A stretch of 64,000 nucleotides of DNA from Lactarius indigo (taxonomy: Eukaryota > Basidiomycota > Agaricomycetes > Russulales > Russulaceae), in NCBI GenBank assembly GCA_025766275.1, contig JAFKAC010000031.1, positions 372,001 through 436,000 on the forward strand. Reading direction: 5' to 3'. This document shows positions 1 to 12,281 of this stretch, piece after piece. The translations under genes were made by a program, and so were the position numbers. Position 1 is the stretch's first letter, and every line of letters begins with the position of its first letter. Under the pieces are notes generated by a model. The model saw only the letters and a program-made list of their open reading frames with translations, ran no database searches and had not been told where the DNA came from.

Positions 1-1984
1 GGATTCGGGGAGCGACACTCCTCCTGTGTCTCGACAGCATTCAAGTGTCCCTTTCTCACGGAATTTATCCGAGTCTCATGTCCACACTCTTGCCGTTGCT
101 GCGGCTGCCAGAAGCGAACCTAAGCCCGCCTTTACTCAGAAAAAAGTCGGGCGAGCCACTCAAGTCATCACTCAAAGTTAAGCGGACACCTGCACGGGGC
201 TCGCTGACTGTCATCACCGATCCAGTCGGCTTAAGCTCTTCGAAGAGTGCGCCGGCAACTCCAGCAAATAAGGGGGTCCGCTTTCACTCTCAGCTTGAGC
301 AAGTGAAACACTTCCTTGCCGAGCAGAAGCCCATTGCTGTCTCGCGCGACGGGAGTCCAACGGACACGAGTGGGACGGACTCAGAGTTTCCCCCCTTCAT
401 CTACGGTCGTGACGACGATCTCACCGAACGTGCGCTCGTCATGCGCCGTGTCGACGTACCGGCGGCACCGCTCTCGGCTGACGACACACGTGACGTTGTC
501 GTCGAGAGCGTGGACCTCGTCGGGACTACGATCGAAGGTATCGTTCGCGTGCGCAATATCGCGTTCGAAAAATGGGTTGCGGTGCGCTTCACTCTTGACA
601 AATGGCAGACCACCTCGGAGGTCACTGCTCGCTACAAGGAGTCTGTTCATGATGGGATGGTTGACCGCTTCATGTTTTCTATCAAGCTCGCAGACGTTCT
701 CTCTCGTGCGGAGGAGAAGACTCTCTTCCTCGCTGTGCGATACTCGGTTGCGGGTCGTGAAATCTGGGACAACAACAGTGACCGAAACTACCAGGTGCAC
801 ATTGTGCGCGAGAAGTCGACCAAGCCAACTTCGGTGGCCGTAGAAAAGCCGCCGACGTCTTCCCACGCTGATGAGATCGCGGTCCTGCGACACAAGCTCG
901 AGGAGGTTGTCAAACTCGGTCGCCCATCCGACACCATCGGTGGCATCCTTGCTCAGCACTCGCGTCGTCGGTGGGGATCGCCGTCTCGGACACCAACCCC
1001 CCCATCGCGGGATGCGACGCCGAGCTTCAAGTCGGAAGGGTCCCTTGCTGCGCGATACGACTTCGCGACGTCGTTGCGTACACCCTGGCGTGCTCCTGCG
1101 GCGCCGTCAACCCCGTCGCACGCAGCGGACAAGCACTTATCCCTCTGCGCTACCGAACTCAGTGCCTTGGCCACAGTCATCCAGCACCCGCGCCTCTTGC
1201 GGTTCACCACGCGATACCTGCTGATGGCACATTTTTCTTCCACGAGCGTGATTCGGATTCGGATGATGCGATCTCAGCGTACGCCGTCCCTTCGCCGCCA
1301 CTCGGGCTCGGGATCGCGCAATCACACCCGTGGTGGGGCTTTCGAGCTTTCGAATGCACCCGGTGTCAAGCGTACCCCACCGACATCCCCGTTTGGCAGT
1401 CCAGAGCTGCCTTTCGCCACGTTGTCCACAGCTCCGTTGAGTCGACCTCAGCCCCCGTCGTCGCCAGCTCGCTGCCACTCGTTCCCGCCCCACTCGTCAC
1501 CAAGGCAGCACCATCAGGCGCAAGGCTGGGTCATGGGTGGGAGTGAGGAGAGTACCCCTTCGATTACCAGCAGCTCTTCGTCACGCTCTTCTAGCCCAAC
1601 TCCGAGTTTGAGCCCCGCAGAACCTGTGGCAGTCACAGCGCTTGGCAACACCCGCGGCAGGGGACGCGGATGAAAAGTGTGACTCACCACTTCATCATTT
1701 GGGCAACTATCACACGCTTCTGAACCGGTATGTTCATCTCTTCGAATAAAGTAAAACGTGGACGTTGATGTTCTTATCCCTGTAGCTTCTGCTTCTTTAC
1801 CGGAACAGCGCCTGATGGAACGATGGAACATTCCGACACCATCCCGCGTTCTTTATCGGCATCCAGCGTCGAGGAGTTCCTATCCGTGGGCCAATCGCCA
1901 CCATTGGGGGGTAGTCCGTATCGCTCAAGTTCGCCTTTCGCCACGCCTCGCGCGCATGGTCGGGTATCCTCAACGGCATCCTGA
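1..1984 (+). CDS. PP1 (Glc7) regulatory subunit with CBM21 domain, 5' partial
   Basis: A glycogen-targeting subunit of type 1 protein phosphatase (Gac1/Gip2 family) that would direct Glc7/PP1 to glycogen-linked substrates. Around nt 270-284 there is a PP1-docking RVxF-type motif (KGVRF). A CBM21 domain follows at roughly nt 480-815, with the typical VRNIAFEKWVAVRFT and WDNNSDRNYQV signatures, then a long Ser/Thr/Pro-rich tail. A clear intron at 1728-1785 (gtatgt...ctgtag) joins NYHTLLNR to FCFFTG, a conserved C-terminal motif, and the stop follows at 1982-1984. The start lies upstream of the window. Two frame changes are needed. One is at an A6 run (140-145), where five A's would join the upstream frame (ending EPKPAFTQK) to KSGEPLKSSLK. 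The other is at about 1640-1665, before the last intron. The region at 1130-1270 may hold another. Domain identity is firm; the exact C-terminus is not. Confidence 0.82.
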
Positions 1985-2758
1985 TGATGAACTACAACGC
2001 AGCGGGTCTGCTACGCCGACAGGGCCCACGATGCGTCGTCTTCCCCGTACACCACCATCACCCCTTCTATTTTGATCGCATACATCCCTCCCCCTATCCA
2101 CTCACACAAGGAAATGAGCCGCGTGATGCGGTCACGGATTGCTACTAGTCCCTCGAGCCTTCTTTTCTTTTTCCTGCCAGATGTACTATGAGCACCATCG
2201 CCCGGCACAGCATCCTCAACGACCCTGCCACGACTGTACGACCACCACCGTGCGTTGTTTACAAGTTTCTCCGACCTTCTTTTTCTTTCCCCGTATTTAT
2301 GGTTAATTGGCCCATTATGACGTGGCTGAACTTGTTGCGGACTATATTCTTCTTTCCCTACCTTCGTATTTCCCCCGACATCCCTACCGACATCCCCCTC
2401 TTCACCCCAAATTATACGTCACGTTACGACACTCGGCGACTCCACGTAATAGCTTCTTTTTTTCCTTTCCATCCCCTCGCGCTTATACACGCACCAGATT
2501 CTCTCCCCCACCCCCAATCTTCTGGCTCGGTTCACCTGCATATCTCTCTTTTCTCTTCTTCCGAATGTATCGCATATCTTTTTGTCCCTTTTTCTTGGGC
2601 TCCCATTTTACACAGCACTGTTGGACGCAGCGTCCCCTCTTTTTCATGATCTTTCCCTTAGAAGCTGCAAATACAGACATGATTTAGCGAATACGTGAGC
2701 GAAAGAATGTCGATTGAGTATTGCAAATAAAAATTTCCTTAGTAACGTCCAGCTACCT
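1985..2758. other. Intergenic, no gene recognised
   Basis: Pyrimidine-rich low-complexity sequence between the convergent CBM21 and PFS2 genes. It probably holds the 3' UTRs of both. Several open frames cross it but none shows a recognisable domain. Confidence 0.5.
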
Positions 2759-4902
2759 CTACGCGCCGCACCCTGGCCACCCCACCGCGAACCACGGCCG
2801 CCTACCAAACCCTCCCGAAGAACGCCCGCCACCCTCGTATCCGCCAACTCCCCCGCCACGTCCTCCGCCGCCGCCATCACCGCCACCCCGCCGATAAGCC
2901 CAGTCATCAGCAGCATGTTGCTGTCCACCACGTGGCCCCTGGCCATCCGCGGCACCAGCACCCGCGCTGCCCAATCCGGGCACTTCGCCACCACTCCCGC
3001 CCCCGCTCGCAGCAGCAGCAGCAGCAACTCCGCCACCGAATCCAGGTACGACATCGTCTGCGCCGGATCCGCCCGCGTTGCTGCCACCGACCCCGTCCGC
3101 CGCGGCCCACCACGCGCCAGCCGCGGAGCTGCCGAATCCAGGCACGGCGAGCGCGTCGTCATCGTCGTCTTGGCCATCGTCGGCATCAGTCGTCCGGGTG
3201 CGCAGCGGCGGGCTTGGCGCCGCCGGGGGCGAAGGAGGACGCGGCGTCGCCAGGGCGCTCGCGTGCCCAGAAACGGGTGGTGTGGTCATTGGAGGCGGAG
3301 ACGAGGAGGTGGCCGAGGGGGTGGAAGGTCAGTGCCCAGACGTTCGAGTCGTGTGCTTGGGAGAGCGTCGCGCGCGGGGGCACTTGTGGTGCTGGGGCGG
3401 AGAGCGCCGCTGAGGAGGAGGATGCCATTGTGTTGCTGTTGGTGTGTTGAGAGTGTGGGGCGGTGGTGGTGGGGAAGGTCGGCGTGCCGGCGGTCGGGGA
3501 GGAGAGATCCCAGTGAAGGATGGCGCCTTCGGAGCCGCCTGAGACGAGGAGCGGGTGGACGGGGTGCCATGCTAGCGCTGTTTTTTTCGGGGATGTATGA
3601 GGGAGGATGTGGGGGTGATGGGAATAGGGACGTACAGCAGACTTCTTTCTTGTGTCCGCGCAGGACGACCCATTCCTTCATCGAGCGGATGTCAAACACG
3701 CGCACGGTCTGGTCGCGCGAGGCGCTCGCGAGCAGGTTCCCGTGGGGTGCCCAGGAGAGTGCCTGTATAGTATTCTTGTGTTGATGTCTGCCGGCGGTAA
3801 TGTCAGCTTTGAACTACTGTATCGAGTGAGAGATATGCGCACAGGGTTGTGAGCGCGGTACCGGTGCGAGGATCCCAGAACTTGATGAGGTTGTCCTTGC
3901 TGCCGGATACGAGCAGGCCCATGGTCGGGTGCCACTCTACACACTTGACGTCCCACCCGTGTCCAGTGAGAACGCGCTCCTCTCGGCTCTCGGCGAAGGA
4001 CCATACGCGCACCGTAGAGTCGTCGCTGGCCGTGGCGAAACGCGCGTCGTCCGGCGAGAAGCTGAGTCCGCGGACGGCCTCGCGATGTGCGGGCCACGCG
4101 GTCAGGTTGTTCATGTTGGGCTGGAAGTACTTGACGATGCCGGACTGGTCTGCCGACGCGATGTAGGTGCCGGCGTGGTTGAAGGTAAGCGCGCGGATGG
4201 CGGTGTCGTGTGCTTGGAGAATGGTCTCAAAGTTGAACGTGAGGCCGTTCCACGCCGTGAACTCCCCGCTCGTGGAGCCCGTCAGTATGCGGCGACCCTC
4301 CGGTGTCCACTGGGATCAATGCCCATCAGCCGAGTGTGCGGTGCAGTACAATAGGGAAACGACGAACGGTGACTGCATTTACTGGACATCTGATTTTGTT
4401 CGTGGACGTGTGGACGAACTTTGTGCAGAGAGATGTCGAGGCATTGTCAGGGTAAGCTTTTGGAGGGAGAAGCTATACCCACGCTCGATGGTCAGCGAGT
4501 GCCCTAGTATATACCGATCATACGTACGTCAATGATATATGGAGGACTTGGCCGGATATACGGTACATATCGTGGATTTGGCTGCAGCTTGCGAAACTGC
4601 TCAGGGACCAACGGGTGTCAAGGTAAAGAAAGGTTCTCGCATATCATATAACGTACCAATGCCCAACGGCCCATCCCCCCTGCATAGTCGACTGTCCGCC
4701 GAGGACGTGTCTTTTTCAGTGCCTTCCCATCGAGCAGTTGGCGTTGAACGGCAAGCTCGAGGTCGTGAATACGCTGGTCATCAACGACTGGTGGTTGTGG
4801 GGGTTGTAGATACCGCTGAGGTTTCCATTCAGGATAGTTGGTCGTTCTAGTGTGTTGAGTCGGGAGAAGTAGTGGAAGTGCGGACGTGGAAGACATGGAC
4901 AT
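2759..4902 (-). CDS. PFS2: Polyadenylation factor subunit 2 (Pfs2/WDR33), WD40 protein
   Basis: The WD40 scaffold of the cleavage and polyadenylation factor, which acts in nuclear pre-mRNA 3'-end formation. Six exons can be read: 4657-4902, 4528-4596, 4368-4472, 3843-4309, 3636-3787 and 2759-3577. All introns are 55-60 nt with GT...AG ends. The N-terminus carries the family signature [15 protein letters not shown]. The segments [11 protein letters not shown] and [20 protein letters not shown] follow, then a run of WD40 repeats ([43 protein letters not shown]). The C-terminal part is acidic and then Gly/Arg-rich. One frame change is required near 3190-3225, between [10 protein letters not shown] and the acidic DDGQDDDDD segment, in GC-rich sequence. 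The start is the ATG at 4902, and the upstream stop of the TrpRS gene is only 59 bp away. Identity is very secure; the exact C-terminus is less so. Confidence 0.93.
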
Positions 4903-4961
4903 TCACGACACTTTGCAGTTGCGAGTCGCGATGGATGACCTAACCCTACTCTATGGGTATC

Positions 4962-6385
<1,424 letters not shown>

Positions 6386-9300
6386 ACGCGACGTTTCGCG
6401 GTTGAGCGCTTTGAGCGCGCGTGGCGTGGCGACGCGTTTCAAACGGACTGGCTCGACGGACGACTCAGACGACTTGGCTCACACCATCAGCCTTGTGGTC
6501 GCCCCACATGCAAGCCGACAACTTTACTCGCGTTGCATACACGTTCCATCTTATTAACATTTACACTGGCACGCGTATATCGCGCGTGTTCTGATAACAG
6601 ATAGCGATATATGCCGAGAAACTAAGCTGAGACCTGAACGCGAGTGGTGGGACTTTGGACGGCTTTAGTAGAAGAAAACACCGTCCCATGCTTATCCTTT
6701 GTGATTGAGTGCACGGCGAGTGAGTGGTGTGCCTGACCGTGTTCGCTGCTGTTTGAGTTATCTATCAAACATGTGTGGAGAATTCCGTTGACACGAAGCT
6801 CAAGCTTAAACGCAAGTCTTCACACCACGAACTCTGGAACGTCTCAGTTCAATTAGTCCATGAGGTTCCTTCGGACTTAGTCCCATCAGCCCCTGGAGAC
6901 AATATTGCCTCGAGGGGACGATAAGCAGACTGCAATCCCGGTAAGACTTGATCTGTTCTAACAGCACCGTGGAAGACCATGGGAAAAAAGAAGTCTAAAG
7001 AGGGGAATGGAATAAACCTGTGCTGAGAGTTGATCCACGCTTCGCGCGGGAGGCTAATCGGCCACGTTTATGGACGTTTGGGACTATCAGCAATGGCGGC
7101 GTAAATTAGACATACGTTGTTTACCCCGAGCTTCTGTTATACGGGGACTATTCTGCGAGGGCTTTTCGCGCTTCTCTCTGCCCGACTCGGCGGTGCAGCC
7201 ATAAAGTCTCATCAGTGTTGACGGCAAGGCGTAATATGGTACCGTGATCGATTCGGACGAATGCGTGTTCACCGGAGTTCGAAGGCGTATGCGTGGGAAA
7301 CTCTAGCCAACAGATATCCGGACCGCCCGGCAAGACCACAGATTTTCTGGCGCCCCACCACGCACTGGCAGGTGAGGACAACACCATGTGGAGTTGTGCT
7401 AGCCGTGGGACGTGTTTCAAGGGAAACAAAGCGTGAACGTGTGAACCTTCCAGATCCGGCTGGAAACTCGCAGAGGTTTTCTTTCAAGTTTTCTTTCTCC
7501 CGTCGACTCATGCATCGAATTGTAGCTTTTCCCCAGCTTCTCTCCTGGAAACCCACGAGCTGTTTCTGGCAGTACTGGTTCTTGGACAGCGTCTCTGTCC
7601 TACGTTCTAGGCCGTCAGCTTGTATCTGATGGTCCGTATTTTTCTTCCCACCTTGCTGACACAAGAACCTCAGATTACTTGAATGATCCGCCCCCAAATC
7701 ATGTTCGAACAATATACCGCGTTCTCGCTTGAATTGCGAGGCGGCCGCCACATCCCGCCAGGAACTCTGGCCTACAAGAGAATACTATATTACTCAAAGC
7801 GGCAAGATACTATATGGGGGCTATGGCTTAGGCCGCACCATTATAGGTCTGTTTAAATTGTTTCCGAGACTGCCAAAAATACAAAATGGCCACCGCGGAC
7901 TCAAAAGATCAATTATTGCCGTAACATATCGGGCGAAGTCTTCCATCGGGATAAGTACTATAGTTAATAACATCTGGACGAACGCTTTTACAGCGTCGCA
8001 AGTTTCCCACCCCACTGTCGATTTTCCAGCCGGTCGACGAGAATGAGCCAATCGCTCGTTAAACAGGTGACGATGCAGTTTCCAGGGGCCTGGGTTGTTT
8101 GTGCTGGTCAGCACCTCTGACTAGCTCCCCTCTACGCCAGGTGACAATTCTATTACCACATAGTACACGCCTCTAAATGTAGTCTCGGCTGTGACCAGTC
8201 TGTACCAATGGTAAGCATTCTGGAATATAAATGATTCAAAAAAAAAAAAAGAAGAGCCCCCCTCTTGCCGCGCAACGCGTTTGAAGGGACATACTTGAGT
8301 ACTCTTGATCCTAAGCACCTCAGCTGTCGTGAGGCGGTGATATACATAGTTGGGGGCGGTGGCCATTTGGGTTCCTTGGAGACTGTTAGCGGATAACGGA
8401 TAAGCTGTGTCTCGGTGTATGGGAATGGAAGCTACAGTAGTACTGTATTCCACACCGCATTAGATAAATCAGTATGGTGTAGAACGAGATCGACTCACCC
8501 TCGTGTTATAAAACGTGCGTTGAGGTGCTTCCCACCACGTGCGGGCGATATTGAGGTGATTGCCGCGACTCAAGACACCAGTCGCTAAGCTCGCAAAGAC
8601 GCAAAGGGCAGTCGGTTAAGTTCAGGACGACATAGGTGCTACAATCTACAAGGTGCAGGCCGAGTTGCGGTGCGAATGTGCCAACATTCTGCAAGCAAGG
8701 GCGGAGAACCTCACCACCGTGGGACTTCAAGCAGCGGCGGAGAGAGCCCTATCGAATTCGTTGAATTGGGGGGGTGGCTAATCAGTTACCACGAAACTGT
8801 TAAAAAGATTGTGGGCGCGATTACATTAGCTTCGAAAGGTCAGGCGACAGAATGGGGAGGCTTGTAGTCTTTAAAAAAATCCGGAGGAGGGTAGGCCCCG
8901 TGCCGTCGTGAGCGGATGAATGCCTCGAATGGAGGGTGTGTCCCTGGACGACCGGGGCCCGAGGCCCACGCCCCACAGGCAACTTACCCATTAGGTACGG
9001 AAACGTCGACCCTGCCTGCCTCTTTCCATCTTGCTTGAGCGCTCGCTGCGCAATCGTGTGAGCGCAGGACAACGCAAAATAAATAAATTGATGGAGGGCA
9101 TTGACAATATCAACAGATCGGACAGCTGGCAACCTGCCTCGCCGATCCGGTGTTATGCCTCCCGCAGTAGATACAGAAATGGCCGCGTGGTAGTTGTAGT
9201 TTGAGGGAAAGCGCATGATGCTGCACCGGATTCTTGAGAAAAGGCCCCGAGTTTGGGTTCCGCCGGCCCCCCAAGTAAGAACGTGCAAGGATGCGCGCGC

Positions 9301-10107
9301 TGAGTTTGGGCATTGTGAAGCTAACTGCGGAAATCCGCGCGCTTGGAACGAGCCCCATGCAGTAGTTGCGTCCCAGACACCCTATGCAGTCCCTCACTCG
9401 GGACCGAAATGGCTGTGCGTCGCGCAGTCCTGCCAATACAGTAGGTCCTCCTGCCAAGTCGTTGTTGTTCTTGCCTTGGCGAGTCCTTGGCGGCGGTGTA
9501 GCGCATCCACGTGATCATATAATCCCGTCAAGACACCGAACTGGCGCTTGCCGGGTTTGCCCTGCCTCATCGGCGTCAATCATTCCTACTTGTCTTTGGT
9601 AACGTCTGAGGTTCGCACTGCGTCCTACAATTCATGACACGCGGCCTTCTATGCCCTATGAATGTACTCTACTGCGAACAGCTGCACAACCTCTTGGGTG
9701 TTAGGAGAGGTTTAATCAAGGGTTTAATGATGTCTTGTGGTTTGATATGCACTTTGTGACTCTTGAGGTCTTGAAGTGAGGTGAGGTCGCACATGTTCTT
9801 CTCGTGGTGCTGAGCATTCACACACGTGTCGCACTTTACCAATGCTTACTGTAGACGCCAGTGATGCTGTTCCATACTTGCACAATCCGGCCCGTTCTCG
9901 TCATTCCAGATGACGAGAACGACTTTTCCGCGCTGCACCGCCGCCCTTCCTTAAGTTGTGTATTTGCTATTGGACCTGACCGCAGTCGCCTCCCACTATA
10001 CTTTTGGAGGAACGGTCAACAATCGCTTTGCGTCTCTCGCGGACTTGATTGTAGGATCCTGGCTGCGCATTTGATTTCAAGGTGAAGTGCTGTATCACAT
10101 TACAAGG
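6386..10107. other. Gene-poor stretch, nothing recognised
   Basis: About 3.7 kb with only short open frames on both strands, the longest about 160 codons near 7269-7751 on the minus strand. None carries a motif I recognise or a convincing exon series. It may hold diverged relics that cannot be identified by eye. Confidence 0.5.
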
Positions 10108-10115
10108 TATAAAAG
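10108..10115 (+). promoter_or_regulatory. TATA box upstream of the RTA1-like gene
   Basis: The sequence tataaaag lies 52 bp before the proposed ATG at 10160. The sequence match is clear; the assignment to this gene is inferred from spacing. Confidence 0.5.
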
Positions 10116-10159
10116 CACGCCTGAGTCAGAAAGGGTGTTTTGCAACAACGGCCCCTGTC

Positions 10160-11558
10160 ATGAGTGCGTAACCCCCCTTTCACTCTGCTTTTCTTGGGCT
10201 TCCCTGATGGATCCGTATAAGGTTCCTCTAACAACTCCCAAGATGATCTCCAGTACGGCTACGTCCCCACCGAATGGGTTTGCATCACTTTCCTTTCGAT
10301 TTTTGGTATTTCTACGTGTAGGTCCCCTTGTCTTTCTCTACGGCAACCCTCTGACGATGTGAGGCTGTGCAGTCCTCCATACCGTACAAGCCTTCTCTGC
10401 CCGATTTTGGTGGCTGATACCCAGCGCGATACTCTGCGGGTTCCTTGAGCTGACCGGCTGGAGCGGCCGATTGTGGTCGAGCCAAAACCCGTTCCTAGAC
10501 AAACCCTACATTATGCAGTGCGTGTATTGTGCACCTCCTGCCGTCTCCTGTTGACAGTGGCACAGGGCCGTGACGCTTATTATCGCACCCACTCCTCTGG
10601 TTGCAGCTAACTTCATCCTCCTTGGGCGCATCATCCGCCGGCTTGGTCCTCAATATAGCCGTCTGACTCCAAGACGATGTAAGTCGTCCTCATAGACCTC
10701 GTTTCTGCAGTGATGATGAACGCCGTCATAGACACAATCATCTTCGTCTCTTGCGTGAGCACGTCCTGTTTCTGCACGAAGGGCGCAGTCTTTTACCGCT
10801 TCTCAGGATATCATATCTCTTGTCGTTCAAGCCATTGGTGGTAGTGTAGCATCAGGGACCACGACGTCCGCATCACAAGTCAACTTGGTTTGTGCCCTTT
10901 GTCCTACCTTTCCCTCGAGGGATTTAAACCGAGAGAATACTTTAGGGTTCACATATCGCTCTTGGCGGGACCATATTCCAGCTTGGTGTGTTGCTTTAAA
11001 TACACTTTTGGTGAGGCGGTCACTTACGCTTCGTCAGTGGCTATCATTGTGTACTGCGCTTGTGCGGCAGAGTTCCTCATCCGCTATGCACATGACCGGC
11101 CAGTGCGATGGGCTGGTGAGACCTACCCGTGGAGTGATGGGCCGGCCCCTAAAACGCATGTTGTATGCTATGTCCGTCATGACAGCCTTCATCCTCGTAC
11201 GGTAAGATTGTCGACTGCTTTCTGCGCCTGCCGCGTTCTTATGATCTACAGAACTGTCTACCGAGTAATCGAATTCGTGGACGGGTGGAATGGCAAGGTC
11301 AATACGACCCAATGGTACTTCGGTCAGTTGGCCCTTTGGCTCCTTAGTCCTACGCCGCACGGAATCCGGAATCCTAATCAAATAATTATCGCAGTTGTAT
11401 TCGATGGAATCATGATCTCCCTCGCGATGTTGACTCTGAATGCCTTCCATCCTGGGGTTTACCTGCGGACATCAGATTATGCCGTGCCCACCAGCTTTGA
11501 GGGCCTTGCTTTGGCGGATCATTCCAAGACGGGAAATAGCGAGGTGCGGCAAGTGTAG
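10160..11558 (+). CDS. RTA1-like lipid-translocating exporter family membrane protein
   Basis: A fungal RTA1-family protein: an integral membrane protein with about seven helices, related to yeast Rta1/Rsb1, which are linked to lipid translocation and drug tolerance. Exons inferred: 10160-10163, 10243-10317, 10373-10517, 10566-10678, 10732-10754, 10807-10887, 10946-10985, 11038-11201, 11252-11322 and 11395-11558. Family blocks in order are YGYVPTEWVCITFL, FWWLIPSAILCGFLELTGWSGRLWSS, APTPLVAANFILLGRIIRRLGPQY, DIISLVVQAIGGSVASG, AAEFLIRYAHDRPVR, RTVYRVIEFVDGWNG and DGIMISLAMLTLNAFHPGVYL. The first coding exon would be only 4 nt (ATGA before gtgcgt) and is tentative. Exon 8 needs one frame change near 11105-11140 to connect DRPVR with GVMGRPLKRMLYAMS. 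A degenerate paralogue lies at 44.5-45.7 kb. Function is inferred from family only. Confidence 0.85.
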
Positions 11559-12281
11559 ATGATCTCCTTCATCAGTTTTTTTTCTTTTTTTTTTCCATTT
11601 TACACCACGGCTCCATACGGACTGTATTTATTTATGCCAAGGGACTGCCGCTCCTTTTCCGTAGGAGGGACTTAGGACATCGGTTAATGTTGATGATTTA
11701 TTAATAGCGAAGTGCTACACGGGGAAATATGCCCAGGAGCACAATGCAGTAATGAACACAAAAGTTTTTTTGTCAAGGGTGTTGCTCACTGACATCCCTC
11801 TCATACTGATAGAGCACCATGATCATGAGACTCCACGTCCGAAGACTCAGTAGAGCAGGTGCATCCCTAGTGTCACAAGTGGCAATGAACATCGATCGTA
11901 AGGGTTCATAAAAATCGGGGCGACAATCCTGTACCCTACACATCTCAGCCTATAGTGTTAATTAAGACCACACCCTGTCCACGCCCTAAGCTCTGCACGC
12001 GAGAGTAGAAACCTAGTCTGTCCTTTACCCATGTTACAATTGCCTGGCCCCCATAATTACGAAGCTCCGGGACACGTCTCTAGTAATGTATAAAACGAAA
12101 GCCTCTAGATCTACCCTCTAACCCGCGGAAAAGCCCGGAAACCATCGGCAAGGTAACCGTGCCCAGTCGAGCTTTGCGATGTCAAAGTCGTTCACCCCTA
12201 AAATCGTCGCCTGGTATCCGCGAGTGCCTAGTTCACCCTGCAATCGCAGAGAGGGATCGGGCCACCTGGAGGAGGACATAT
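11559..12281. other. Convergent intergenic region
   Basis: Sequence between the 3' ends of the RTA1-like gene and NAA35, with a T-rich run at about 11576-11595 just after the RTA1 stop. NAA35 may extend into it as far as about 12118. No other gene recognised. Confidence 0.45.

Noticed and set aside
3004..3028. CAG/AGC triplet run
   Set aside because: A short Ala/Gly-coding run in the PFS2 tail, not an unusual expansion.
2714..3784. Open frame of 356 codons on the + strand
   Set aside because: Antisense to the GC-rich, Ser/Gly-rich 3' part of PFS2. The minus strand has conserved WD40 sequence and consistent introns here.
11038..11201. Second intron inside RTA1 exon 8 (gtgaga at 11116) to explain the frame change
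   Set aside because: No acceptor lies close enough before GVMGRPLKRM, and the intron would be far shorter than the others. A one-base indel fits better.
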